From: Deinococcus detaillensis
GTDB lineage: Bacteria > Deinococcota > Deinococci > Deinococcales > Deinococcaceae
Assembly: GCF_007280555.1 (NCBI RefSeq)
Contig: NZ_VKDB01000019.1
Location: 1 to 61,433 of the forward strand
DNA: 61,433 nucleotides
Direction of reading: 5' to 3'
Under the pieces are notes generated by a model. That model saw only the letters and a program-made list of their open reading frames with translations, was not told where the DNA came from and did no database searches. This document shows, one piece after another, positions 39,718 to 48,475 of the stretch (position 1 is its first letter; each line of letters begins with the position of its first letter). The position numbers were made by a program, and so were the translations under genes.

Positions 39718-39843
39718 TGTTGGTTGCTCAAGTGCTTTGGAGTAAGCCGAGAGGGGCGTGCTGATAGGAAAGTAATTCTTAGGCGGTTTGTCCGTTAACG
39801 CCCAGACCCGCTCGGCAAAGGACAGCCCCGATGAAATAGGGCG

Positions 39844-40722
39844 TCAGGATTTTTGGCTGCGTGGATCGAGCGCTTCACGCAGGCCGTCACCAATCAGGTT
39901 GAAGGCCAGCACCGCCAGAAAAATAGCGATACCGGGAAACAAAGCCATCCACGGCGCGTCGGTGAGGTAGCCGCGTGCAGCGTTGAGCATAGAGCCCCAA
40001 CTCGGCGCAGGCGGCTGAATGCCGAGGCCCAAAAAGGACAAGCTGGCTTCGGCCAAAATGGCGTTGGCAATCGCCAGCGAGGTCTGCACGATCAGCGCTC
40101 CGCTGATGTTGGGCAGCAGGTGGCGGGTGATCAGGCGGCCGTCGCCGGCTCCCAGCGCCTGCGCGGCCTGTACATAATCGCGCTCGCGCTGTGACAGCAC
40201 CTCGCCGCGCGTGATGCGGGCAAAGGCGGGCGCGGTCACGATGGCAATGGCGATCATGGTGTTTTGCAAACTGGGGCCGAGAATGGCCGCCAGCGCAATC
40301 GCCAGCACCAAGAACGGAAGAGAGAGCAGCGCGTCCACGAAGCGCATCAGCACGTCGTCCAGCCAGCCGCCGATGTAGCCGGCGATCAGGCCGATGCTCG
40401 CGCCGAAAACCAGTGCCAAAGACACCGAGATCAGCCCGGCGCTCAGCGACACCCGCGCTCCGTAGACCACCCGCGAGAAGATGTCGCGCCCCAACTCGTC
40501 GGCTCCGAACGGATGCACGCTGTTGGGAGCGGCCCGCAGATCAGAGAAAAAAATCTGAGCGGGGTCGAAGGGAGCCACCTGTGGAGCCAGCAGCGCCGCC
40601 ACCGCGAAAACCAGCAGCACGAACAATCCGATCACGGCCAGCTTGTTTTTAAGGAAACGCCGCAGTGGAGCGGGCAGACGGCGCTTGATCGGAGGCGGCG
40701 TCTTGGAAAGCGTTGTGGTCAT
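39844..40722 (-). CDS. Peptide ABC transporter permease, DppC type (locus 4)
   Basis: 292 residues. After a basic N-terminus (KTPPPIKRRLPAPLRRFLKN) the motifs are GADELGRDIFSRVVYGARVS, the EAA loop VQAAQALGAGDGRLITRHLL, LSFLGLGIQPPAPSWGSML and NLIGDGLREALDPRSQKS. It lies 13 nt after the DppB-type stop and is the last gene of the GntR, binding protein, DppB, DppC series. A terminator hairpin follows at 39676-39717. Confidence 0.93.
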   Translation of the reverse strand: MTTTLSKTPPPIKRRLPAPLRRFLKNKLAVIGLFVLLVFAVAALLAPQVAPFDPAQIFFSDLRAAPNSVHPFGADELGRDIFSRVVYGARVSLSAGLISVSLALVFGASIGLIAGYIGGWLDDVLMRFVDALLSLPFLVLAIALAAILGPSLQNTMIAIAIVTAPAFARITRGEVLSQRERDYVQAAQALGAGDGRLITRHLLPNISGALIVQTSLAIANAILAEASLSFLGLGIQPPAPSWGSMLNAARGYLTDAPWMALFPGIAIFLAVLAFNLIGDGLREALDPRSQKS

Positions 40723-40735
40723 CGTCTTGTCTCCA

Positions 40736-41680
40736 TCAATGGTACCGAATGCGCGGATCTACCGCCGCGTAACCCAAATCCACCAGAAAACTCACCAGAA
40801 ACACGGCCACCGCTGAAACCAGCACCACGCCCTGAATCACCGGCAAATCGCGGGTAAACACGGCGTCAATCAGCAGTCGTCCGAAGCCGGGAATGCTAAA
40901 AATCTGCTCGGTGATGACCGCTCCGCCCAGCAGCCCGCCCAGTTGCAGGCCAAAAGCCGTCAGGTAAGGAATCAGCGCGTTTTTGAGGGCGTGCTTGGAA
41001 GTGACCTGCCGCTCCGTGAGGCCTTTGGCATGGGCGGTTCGCACGTAGTCTTGCGTCAGCGTTTCGCTTAAGCTGGAGCGCAGATAGCGCGTCAGAACCG
41101 CTGCCGAGCCGAGGCCCAGCGTGACGGCGGGCAAGAGCAGCAGCAGCAGATTGCGCTGCGGATTTTCCAGCAAGCTGGTGTAACCGCTCGCCGGAATCCA
41201 GGCCAGCCGGATGCTGAACAAGTAAATCAGCAAAATGCCCAAAAAGAAATTGGGCAAACTGATGCCCGACAGCGCCAGCAGCGTCAGCAGCCGGTCAATC
41301 CAGGTGTTGCGCCGCACCGCGCTGAGAATTCCGGCGGGCAGCGAAATCAGCAGCGAGATCAGCATGGCAAACAGCGAGAGTTCCAGCGTGACCGGCAGTT
41401 TCTGGGCGATCAGGTGGCTGACGCTGCTGTTGTCGGTCAGGCTGGTGCCGAGGTCGAGCCGCAAAGCGCCGGTGAGCCAGCTGAAATACTGCTGCGGCAA
41501 GGAGCGGTCTAGCCCCAGCGAGCGGCGCAGTTCATTGAGCGCCTGCGGCGTGGCCTCCTGTCCGAGAATCAGCCGGGCCGGATCGCCGGGCAGCAGCTTG
41601 ACCATCGCAAAGACGATCAGGGTGACGATCAGCAAAGTGGGAATGGCCGACAGCAGGCGGCGCAGCGCAAAAGCAATCAC
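40736..41680 (-). CDS. Peptide ABC transporter permease, DppB type (locus 4)
   Basis: 314 residues starting MIAFALRRLLSAIPTLLIVT. MVKLLPGDPARLILG, the EAA loop RTAHAKGLTERQVTSKHALK, FSIPGFGRLLIDAVF and AAVDPRIRYH confirm the family. A ribosome binding site (AGGAGG) lies just upstream. An intrinsic-terminator-like hairpin (41719-41754) separates it from the binding-protein gene, so it may be expressed at a lower level than that gene. Confidence 0.93.
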   Translation of the reverse strand: MIAFALRRLLSAIPTLLIVTLIVFAMVKLLPGDPARLILGQEATPQALNELRRSLGLDRSLPQQYFSWLTGALRLDLGTSLTDNSSVSHLIAQKLPVTLELSLFAMLISLLISLPAGILSAVRRNTWIDRLLTLLALSGISLPNFFLGILLIYLFSIRLAWIPASGYTSLLENPQRNLLLLLLPAVTLGLGSAAVLTRYLRSSLSETLTQDYVRTAHAKGLTERQVTSKHALKNALIPYLTAFGLQLGGLLGGAVITEQIFSIPGFGRLLIDAVFTRDLPVIQGVVLVSAVAVFLVSFLVDLGYAAVDPRIRYH

Positions 41681-41718
41681 TTGACCTCCTTGGTTGGGAA
41701 TGCTGCTTCAGGACTGAA

Positions 41719-41754
41719 AAAAAGGGCGGGAAATGTGCTCGGCCCGCCCTTTTT
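41719..41754 (-). terminator. Terminator or attenuator between binding-protein and permease genes (locus 4)
   Basis: A 12-bp perfect stem (AAAAAGGGCGGG with CCCGCCCTTTTT) encloses a 12-nt loop, and on the transcribed strand it is followed by seven T residues in total. It starts 14 nt after the binding-protein stop and lies 38 nt before the permease start. Partial termination here would give more binding protein than permease, a known arrangement in ABC operons. Confidence 0.7.
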
Positions 41755-41768
41755 GAGACTGAGTCTCC

Positions 41769-43253
41769 TTACTTCAGTTCCACGTCTTTAAAGCGTAGAA
41801 TCCCGTCTGGAATGGGCTTGAGGCCGCTTAGACCCTTGACGCTCGCCACCTGATTGCCTTGAAAGTAGACCCAAGTGTAGGGCGTGTCGTTGATGATGGT
41901 GCTCAGCGCGACGTTGTAGGTGGCGATGCGGGCCGACATGGCATTTTGGGCGCGGGCTTTGGCCAGCAAACCGTCGACGGTCTTGTTGCTGTATCCGGCT
42001 TGGTTGTTGCTGCCGCCCGTTACGAAGAAGTCGTAAATGTTGCCGTCAGGGTCGGGTCGCCCGCTCCAGCCCAGCATCAGGGCGTCGTAATCCTTCTTGT
42101 CGGCGCGGTCGAGCAGCGTGCCGAATTCGACCTGCTCAATCTTGGCGGTGATGCCGGCCTGCGCGAACATAGCCTGATAGACCTGCGCCAGTTGGGTGGT
42201 CACACTGCCGGGCACCGTCAGGAGCGTAAAGGTCAGAGGCTTGCCGCCCAATTTGCTTTTGGCCAGCGCGATGTTGGGCTTCTGAACCGTAATGGCCGAG
42301 GACGCGGCGGACGTGCCGGGTGGGAATGGCCCGGCGGCGGGCGTGACCGTGCCGTAGAAGATGCTCTTGGCAATCGCCTCGCGGTCGATGGTGGCCGCCA
42401 CCGCCTGCCGGAAATTCTTGTTGTTGAACGGAGCGCGGGTCACGTTGAACCAGACGCCCTGATAGCCGATGCCGGGGTAGTTCATCACGCTGAATTTGGC
42501 GTTTTGTTCCAGCTTGGTGATGTCTTTGGGGTCAATTGGCGTCACAGTCTGCACCGCGCCTGAAAGCAAATTGGCGTACCGCACGTCGCCGTCGGGGAAG
42601 GGGCGGTAGATCAGCTTGTCGATCTTGGGTGCGCCGTCCCAGTAATTTTTGTTGGCGCTGAGGGTGATGTTGTCCTGGCGCACCCGGCTGACGAAGACAA
42701 AGGGGCCGCTGCCCACAGGGTTGTTTTGGAAATCGGCTCCCTCCTTCTTGGCCGCTGTAGGCGAGACGATCATGCCGGCGCGGTCGGTGAGCACCGCCAG
42801 CAGCGGCCCATACGGCTGCGAGAGGACGATTTGAACCGTCTGCGGGTCAATGACCTTGACTTCTTTGACGCTGGAAAGCTCATTCTTGCGTACGCTGCCT
42901 TCCAGCGTCCGGTTGCGGTCTATGCCGTATTTGACGGCGGCAGCGTCCAGTACAGTACCGTCGGTGAATTTCACGCCGCTTTTCAGCTTGAAGGTGTAAA
43001 GCAGGCCGCCGTTGGTGACTTTCCACGACGTTGCCAGCGCCGGAATCACCTTGAGATTCACGTCTAAATCCACCAGCTTGTCAAAAATCTGGTTCATCAC
43101 TTGCCGGTCAACCAGTGCGCTGGACAGCGCCGGGTCGAGGCGCGGCGGATCGGCGTCTAAGCCCACGGTAAGGGTGACCGCCGAGGCCGAGTTGATTAGG
43201 GCCGCGCAGGAAAGGCTGAGGCCGAGCAAAACCAGTGGCTTGAGTTTAGGCAT
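41769..43253 (-). CDS. Peptide ABC transporter substrate-binding protein (locus 4)
   Basis: 494 residues from ATG 43253, supported by GGAGG 8 nt upstream and by the signal peptide MPKLKPLVLLGLSLSCAALI with cleavage near NSASAVT. SBP_bac_5 hallmarks are DADPPRLDPALSSALVDRQV, YTFKLKSGVKFTDGTVLDAA, VGSGPFVFV and APFNNKNFRQAVAATIDRE. The start overlaps the GntR-regulator stop by 8 nt, so regulator and transporter are one transcript. A terminator-like hairpin follows the gene. Confidence 0.92.
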   Translation of the reverse strand: MPKLKPLVLLGLSLSCAALINSASAVTLTVGLDADPPRLDPALSSALVDRQVMNQIFDKLVDLDVNLKVIPALATSWKVTNGGLLYTFKLKSGVKFTDGTVLDAAAVKYGIDRNRTLEGSVRKNELSSVKEVKVIDPQTVQIVLSQPYGPLLAVLTDRAGMIVSPTAAKKEGADFQNNPVGSGPFVFVSRVRQDNITLSANKNYWDGAPKIDKLIYRPFPDGDVRYANLLSGAVQTVTPIDPKDITKLEQNAKFSVMNYPGIGYQGVWFNVTRAPFNNKNFRQAVAATIDREAIAKSIFYGTVTPAAGPFPPGTSAASSAITVQKPNIALAKSKLGGKPLTFTLLTVPGSVTTQLAQVYQAMFAQAGITAKIEQVEFGTLLDRADKKDYDALMLGWSGRPDPDGNIYDFFVTGGSNNQAGYSNKTVDGLLAKARAQNAMSARIATYNVALSTIINDTPYTWVYFQGNQVASVKGLSGLKPIPDGILRFKDVELK

Positions 43254-43962
43254 GAGTAGAACCTCCAGTAGATGAATAGGCGTCGGGGGCGGTGCGAATG
43301 ACGCTGTCCAGGTGAGTGGACATGGTGAGGCGGGCCCGTTCGGGCGAGCGGGCGGCGATGGCTTCAAAGATGTCGCGGTGCTGCTGCACGGTCAGGCCGG
43401 GCTGGGTTCCCACCAGCAGGCGCTCGCGCAGATGAAGCAGCAGGTGCTGCAAGGTGTTCAGCGCCGCCACCACCACGCTGTTGCCCGACGCCTGGGCAAT
43501 CAGGGCGTGAAAGACCAAGTCCTCCGCGCCCAGTGGCTGCTGGGACTGCTTGGCCGTCTCCTGACGCTCCAAGCAGTCGTTGATGGCTGCAATCTGCGCG
43601 GCGCTGGCATGGAGCGCGGCGAGGGCGGCCACCTCCGGCTCGATCATCTGCCGGAACGCCAGCAGATCGCGGGCCTGCGGCGGCAGGCGGGTCAGCAGGC
43701 CCTGAAACGGCAAGCACAATGTGGCCGCGTCGGGCTGCTGCACGAAAGTGCCCTCGCCTTGCCGCACGCCAATATGGCCCAGCACTTCCAAACGCGCCAG
43801 AGCGTCGCGCAAACTGGCCCGCGAAACGCCGAGTTGCCCAGCCAGCACCCGCTCCGGCGGCAATTTCTGGCCGGGCAGCATCTCACAGCGCACAATCAGC
43901 GCGAGCAGTTCATCAGCTACGCTTTGAGGGATTTTTTGTCGTTTGACCGGGTAGACCGTCAC
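43246..43962 (-). CDS. GntR-family (FCD/FadR-type) transcriptional regulator
   Basis: 238 residues from GTG 43962. The open frame extends to 44091, but GGAGG lies 5 nt before this GTG and the upstream part is a hydrophobic sequence untypical of the family. The winged helix spans about 8-75 (PPERVLAGQLGVSRASLRDA, LEVLGHIGVRQGEGTFV). An all-helical FCD ligand domain follows with the metal/ligand-site pattern FRQMIEPEVAALAA, DLVFHALIAQASGN and QHRDIFEAI. It overlaps the binding-protein gene and heads locus 4. A palindrome of the FCD-operator type lies 118 nt upstream (44080-44090), suggesting autoregulation. Confidence 0.9.
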   Translation of the reverse strand: MTVYPVKRQKIPQSVADELLALIVRCEMLPGQKLPPERVLAGQLGVSRASLRDALARLEVLGHIGVRQGEGTFVQQPDAATLCLPFQGLLTRLPPQARDLLAFRQMIEPEVAALAALHASAAQIAAINDCLERQETAKQSQQPLGAEDLVFHALIAQASGNSVVVAALNTLQHLLLHLRERLLVGTQPGLTVQQHRDIFEAIAARSPERARLTMSTHLDSVIRTAPDAYSSTGGSTHA

Positions 43963-44079
43963 GGACACCTCCACGGAGACTTGCTTATCAAAGGCGGAGC
44001 GGGCAGGGGAGAGCGGCGCAGCGACACAAATGAAACACCAAACAAGCACGTGCAGCAAAAGCAAAATTGAGTGGCCGGA

Positions 44080-44090
44080 TGGTCTGACCA
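44080..44090. promoter_or_regulatory. Candidate GntR/FCD operator TGGTCTGACCA
   Basis: A perfect 5-1-5 palindrome, very close to the core recognised by FCD-subfamily regulators such as PdhR and LldR (TGGT-N3-ACCA). It lies upstream of the GntR gene, beside TATACA/GATAAG promoter-like AT-rich sequence. Ownership by the adjacent regulator is inferred from position and family preference. Confidence 0.6.
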
Positions 44091-44493
44091 CTGAACTTAT
44101 CGAGAACTGTATACAAAGCGGTGCCGTTTACAGCGAAGTTGTCTAGTCTGCACCTGACGCGCCGCGCTCAGCCGTGCTGTATGCTGCCCGCCCGTTTCAT
44201 TCGTCTTTTTGTGTATGGCCAAACGCCCGCTCAGGGCGGCTGACAATCAGCGTGGTTCAAGCATTCAGGTACTGATTTGTGAGCGCCATCCTGGCCAGCG
44301 CTCCCCGGCCTTTCAGGCGAGTAATGAAACGAACCTCCACCCCGCACCTGCCCGGCGGGGTTTTGCCCCAATGGTTTCCCCGACCCAGTTGCTTATTGGC
44401 GAGTCACAGGCCGACGCGAATTTAGCCTTTCGCAGAAGATCGGCAGGTTGACGCAAACGAGCGTTTCTACACCATGAGGCCGCTTGCCTGACC

Positions 44494-44499
44494 TATCCT
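44494..44499 (+). promoter_or_regulatory. -10 element TATCCT for a leaderless short ORF
   Basis: TATCCT ends 5 nt before ATG 44505, the same geometry as at 8248 and 34837. No clear -35 is seen. It probably drives the short ORF and the histidine kinase gene. The rest of 44092-44490 holds no gene I recognise. Confidence 0.45.
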
Positions 44500-44504
44500 G
44501 AAGC

Positions 44505-44591
44505 ATGGTCAATGCTCCTTACACTGGGCGACGTTCGAAGTCGCCCGCTCTCACCGGCTTGCCGGACGCTGCGGCCTTTGCTGGCTTATGA
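44505..44591 (+). CDS. 28-codon leaderless leader ORF coupled to the histidine kinase
   Basis: ATG 44505 opens MVNAPYTGRRSKSPALTGLP plus DAAAFAGL. Its TGA (44589-44591) overlaps the kinase ATG (44588-44590) in an ATGA arrangement. The kinase has no good SD of its own, so translation of the short ORF may load ribosomes onto the kinase start. The peptide has no recognised family and may serve only for coupling. Confidence 0.45.
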   Translation: MVNAPYTGRRSKSPALTGLPDAAAFAGL

Positions 44592-46261
44592 CGGCCCCAC
44601 GCCCTGACCAAGAGAATCAGTTGGAGATGAGTCAGCTTCAAAACATCGTCGACGTCAGCACCGACTGCATTAAAGTGCTTGATCTCGACGCCCATCTGCT
44701 ATCGATGAATACTGGCGGGATGGCCACCATGGAGATCGGCGACTTCAGTCTTTGCCAGCACCAACGCTGGCCGAGCTTCTGGGAAGGAGAAGCCCGCCTT
44801 CAGGTCGAACGCGCCCTCGAAGCGGCCAGAGCGGGAGAAGCCTCAGTCTTCGAGGGGCCGGCCCAGACGTTTGCGGGGACGCCCAAGTGGTGGGAAGTCC
44901 GGATCTCACCGATTCGGGATCAAGGCGGCACCATCACCAAGTTGCTGGCGATCTCGCGCGACATTACCGACCGCAAGACAGCCGAATTCCGGCTCCAGGA
45001 AAGTGAAGCGCGTCTGCGGGCTCAGGCCGAGATGCTCAGTCTTCAGGCCAGCCAAAACGAACAGGCCCTGTTTGCCTTCGTGCGCTTCACGACGAAGGTG
45101 GCGAGCAGCACGGATTCTGAGCTGCTCGCCACCGCCGCGTCAGACGTGATAAGAGAGGTGATCGGCGGTGCCATGAGCGGGTTTTACTTGATCCAGGGAG
45201 ATACCGCCCATCCGCTGATGTTCTCGAGCAACACCCCGCCGGAAGTTCAGGCGCTCCGGCGGCCCGGGTTATCCGTCCAGTATCCCCTGATTCAGCAAGC
45301 GCTGGAACAACGCCGGGCCGCTTTTGCCGAGCACGACCAAGCCCGTCAGCAGTCGGTGGGCTACGCCAGTGCTCTGAGCGTCACCCCGTACTTCCGGCAG
45401 GGCCAGCCGTATGCCCTGTTCGCCACCGGGATTGACCGCTCCAGCTGGTCAGCGCGGGAACGGGCCATCATCGAGTCTGTCGGCAACGGCCTGGGCCTGG
45501 CGCTGGAACGCGCTGGGCAGGCCCGGCAACTGACCGCCCAGCGTGACATGCTTCAGGCGGCCAATGAAGAACTCGAAGCCTTTGCCTATTCGGTCTCGCA
45601 CGACCTGCGTACCCCGGTGCGCCACATCGTCAGCTTCGGGGCGCTGCTGCGCCGTTCCCTGCCCGAGCAGCTGGACGCCAAGACCCAGCGGTATTTCAAC
45701 GTGGTGGAAACGGCCGCCGTTACCCTCAATCAGTTGATCGACGGCATGCTCGACCTCTCGCGCACCTCACGTCAGCCGCTCGAGGCCGGGCAGGTTGATC
45801 TGAGCCGCCTGCTCAGCGCGGCGCGTCAGGAGATCGGGGCCGCCGAACCCTCACGCCAGATCACTTGGCAGGTCGCCAAGTTACCGGTGGTCACGGGCGA
45901 CGCCGCCTTGCTGCGCCGGGTGATGAGCGCCCTGCTAAGCAACGCCGTGAAGTACACCCGGCCACGTGAGGCAGCGGTGATCGAAGTGTGGGCCGAGGAC
46001 CGTGAGCAGACCTGGGCCGTGTTCGTGCGCGACAACGGCGTGGGTTTTGATCCGCGCTACAAAGACAAGCTGTTTACCGTTTTCCAGCGCCTGCACCGTC
46101 AAGAAGACTTCGAGGGTGCAGGGGTGAGTCTCGCCAATGCCCGGCGGATCATGGCCCGGCACGGGGGAGTGATGACCGCCGATGGTCAGGTCGGGAAGGG
46201 TGCGACCTTCGGCTTCATCCTGCCAAAAGCGGCCAGCGATTGGGCTGAGCCGGCCCATTGA
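44588..46261 (+). CDS. PAS-GAF sensor histidine kinase (first of a paralogous pair)
   Basis: 557 residues, soluble. PAS with PAC covers about 15-140, GAF about 165-320, and HisKA about 325-390 with the phospho-acceptor H338 in YSVSHDLRTPVRH. The HATPase domain (about 430-550) has NAVKYTRPREAAVIEV, VRDNGVGFDPRYKDKLF and the short form GAGVSLANARRIMARHGG. The layout resembles bacteriophytochrome-type kinases. A second kinase with a nearly identical C-terminal half follows at 46413, with no response regulator beside either. The start overlaps a 28-codon leader ORF. Signal unknown. Confidence 0.9.
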   Translation: MTAPRPDQENQLEMSQLQNIVDVSTDCIKVLDLDAHLLSMNTGGMATMEIGDFSLCQHQRWPSFWEGEARLQVERALEAARAGEASVFEGPAQTFAGTPKWWEVRISPIRDQGGTITKLLAISRDITDRKTAEFRLQESEARLRAQAEMLSLQASQNEQALFAFVRFTTKVASSTDSELLATAASDVIREVIGGAMSGFYLIQGDTAHPLMFSSNTPPEVQALRRPGLSVQYPLIQQALEQRRAAFAEHDQARQQSVGYASALSVTPYFRQGQPYALFATGIDRSSWSARERAIIESVGNGLGLALERAGQARQLTAQRDMLQAANEELEAFAYSVSHDLRTPVRHIVSFGALLRRSLPEQLDAKTQRYFNVVETAAVTLNQLIDGMLDLSRTSRQPLEAGQVDLSRLLSAARQEIGAAEPSRQITWQVAKLPVVTGDAALLRRVMSALLSNAVKYTRPREAAVIEVWAEDREQTWAVFVRDNGVGFDPRYKDKLFTVFQRLHRQEDFEGAGVSLANARRIMARHGGVMTADGQVGKGATFGFILPKAASDWAEPAH

Positions 46262-46412
46262 CGTGGTCGCCGCCTCTACTCAGGTGGGCCAAGCGGCGTA
46301 AGGATTGGCCGCGCTGCTGAGCAACTTTGGACGGTGCCGCGCCGCGCCTGAAACCTGGGATTGAACATAGCCCCAGTGAGCGGCGCTGCAAAGCGCTTAC
46401 ACTGCATCAGCT

Positions 46413-48194
46413 ATGAACGATACAGAGACCCCCTTTAATGCTGCTGCGGATCAAGCGGCGCAGCTGATCACCCACCTTCAGGGTGTGACGCAGGCGCTGG
46501 CCGCCGTCCGCCAGCAGGGTGAGGTCTTTGGCATCATCTTGAACGACGCGCTGGAAGCCCTCCAGGGCATCGCCGGGACCGTCTTGCTGGTGCAGGGCAA
46601 CCGGCTGTACGTCGCGGCCCGGCGGGGTCACGATGACGCCAGCGTCTGGCAGGACAGCGTTCTGAGTGACTCGCGCCCTGGCCCGGATGTCCTGCGTTCC
46701 AACACCCCGCTCTTCTTCAGCGGCAGCGGCGATCTGGTCAGCGCCTATCCCCAGCTCGAAGTGCACAGCGGCGGCGTGGCGGCGGTGGCCAGCGCGGTGT
46801 TGCCGATGGTCGAAGATGGCCAGCCGCTGGGCGTGATCGTGCTGGACTTCCGCGAGCCGCACGACTTCACCACCGATGAGGAGCGCTTCCTCCTGACGCT
46901 GGCCGGGCAGTGCGCTCTGGCGCTCGACCGGGTGCGGCTTTCAGGCAACTTAGAGCGCCAAGTGCAAGACCGCACCGCCGAACTCGAAGCCTTTGTGCGC
47001 TTCACTGAACTGGCCGACGGCGAGACGGACGTGCTGGCCCTGGCCGGGCACGCCGAAGAGGTGCTGAGCCTTCTTTTCCCCGGCTGCACCAACGGCTACT
47101 ACGCTCTAGAAGATGGGGCCTGGAAACTCAAGGTCTACAGCCGCGATCTGGAAGCTGACCCAGACCTGCTGGCCTCGCTCAAGGCTGGGCTGCCGCTGGA
47201 TACGCCGGTATTCGCTCAGTCGGCGCGAACTGGCGGCCCAGTGTTTGTTGAAGGCTGGAACCCTGAGAAAGAGCAGATTGCCCAGACCGAGGCGTACCAG
47301 AGTGTCGGCACCTATCCGTTGTCGGTCGGCGGCAGCATCCAAGCGGTCTTCGTGCTGGGCCGCAGAGACACCCCACACTGGACGGCCCACCAGCAAGCGG
47401 TGTTTCATTCGGTGGGCCGCAGTCTCAAGCTGGCCCTCGAGCGTACCGAGCAGACCCGGCAGCTGAAGATGCAGCGCGACATGCTTCAGGCGTCCAACGA
47501 GGAACTCGAAGCCTTTACCTACTCGGTCTCGCACGATCTGCGCACTCCGGTGCGGCACATCATCGCCTTTGGCGGCCTGCTGCGCCGCTCACTGCCGGGG
47601 CCGCTGAGCGAGAAGGCCGAGCGCTACTTTGGCGTCGTCGAAGCTGCTGCCGTCCATCTTAACCAGCTGATTGACGGCATTTTGGAGATCTCGCGCACTT
47701 CCCGGCAACCTCTCAGGGTGGGGAAGGTCGATCTGGGCCGGTTGGTGGAGATGGTCCACAAAGAGCTGAGCGCGGCTGCCCCTGACCGTGAGATCAGCTG
47801 GAAAGTCGCCGAGCTGCCGACGGTGACGGGCGACGCTGATCTGCTGCGGCGGGTGGTGATGGCCCTGCTGAGCAACGCGGTGAAGTACACCCGTACCCGT
47901 GAGCAAGCCGTCATCGAGATCTGGGCTGAGGAGCAGCCGCAGAGTTGGACGGTGCTGGTGCGCGACAACGGGATAGGCTTCGGGCCGCAGTATCAGGGCA
48001 AACTGTTCACGATGTTCCAGCGCCTGCACCCTCAGGAGGAGTATGAGGGAGCGGGGGTAGATCTGGCCAATGCCCGGCGGATCGTGACCCGGCACGGCGG
48101 TACGGTGATGGCACAGGGCCGTCCTGGCGTAGGGGCCACCTTCGGCTTCACCTTGCCCAAAGCCGCCGTCCAGCGTGAGAAGGCTGCTCTCTAG
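46413..48194 (+). CDS. GAF-GAF sensor histidine kinase (second of the pair)
   Basis: 593 residues, soluble. Two GAF-type domains (about 30-190 and 200-355) precede HisKA with H374 in YSVSHDLRTPVRHIIAFGGL, and an HATPase domain (about 465-585) with NAVKYTRTREQAVIEIW and VRDNGIGFGPQYQGKLF. The C-terminal half is strikingly similar to the preceding kinase, while the N-terminal sensor parts differ, pointing to duplication followed by sensor divergence. TACACT at 46398-46403 ends 9 nt before the ATG and no SD is seen, so the mRNA is probably leaderless or nearly so. Confidence 0.9.
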   Translation: MNDTETPFNAAADQAAQLITHLQGVTQALAAVRQQGEVFGIILNDALEALQGIAGTVLLVQGNRLYVAARRGHDDASVWQDSVLSDSRPGPDVLRSNTPLFFSGSGDLVSAYPQLEVHSGGVAAVASAVLPMVEDGQPLGVIVLDFREPHDFTTDEERFLLTLAGQCALALDRVRLSGNLERQVQDRTAELEAFVRFTELADGETDVLALAGHAEEVLSLLFPGCTNGYYALEDGAWKLKVYSRDLEADPDLLASLKAGLPLDTPVFAQSARTGGPVFVEGWNPEKEQIAQTEAYQSVGTYPLSVGGSIQAVFVLGRRDTPHWTAHQQAVFHSVGRSLKLALERTEQTRQLKMQRDMLQASNEELEAFTYSVSHDLRTPVRHIIAFGGLLRRSLPGPLSEKAERYFGVVEAAAVHLNQLIDGILEISRTSRQPLRVGKVDLGRLVEMVHKELSAAAPDREISWKVAELPTVTGDADLLRRVVMALLSNAVKYTRTREQAVIEIWAEEQPQSWTVLVRDNGIGFGPQYQGKLFTMFQRLHPQEEYEGAGVDLANARRIVTRHGGTVMAQGRPGVGATFGFTLPKAAVQREKAAL

Positions 48195-48463
48195 GGCGGT
48201 CTCCCCTTGCGCTCAGGAGTCTCGTCTTACGCGGGCACGCTGACTTTTTAAGAAAGAAGCCATCAGAAACAAGCGTTCCAGACGTGATGAGATGTTGCAG
48301 CAGGCCAAGTGAAAGCAGCACAGCTCTGCCGCTCAGGCTGAAGCGGTGGCAAAGCCAAATAGCGTGGCCGAAGACCGCCAGAAAAAACTGGTGGCCGCTG
48401 GATTGCTGAGCACTCAGCCCACTTTTGCCTGCTCCCAACACCTTGCCGCAGCCCTGATCAGGT

Positions 48464-48469
48464 TACACT
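48464..48469 (+). promoter_or_regulatory. -10 element TACACT for the leaderless M42 gene
   Basis: TACACT ends 6 nt before GTG 48476 and there is no SD, so the GTG is probably the first codon of a leaderless mRNA. The 48195-48463 gap holds no gene or clear terminator. Confidence 0.5.
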
Positions 48470-48475
48470 GGCGGG

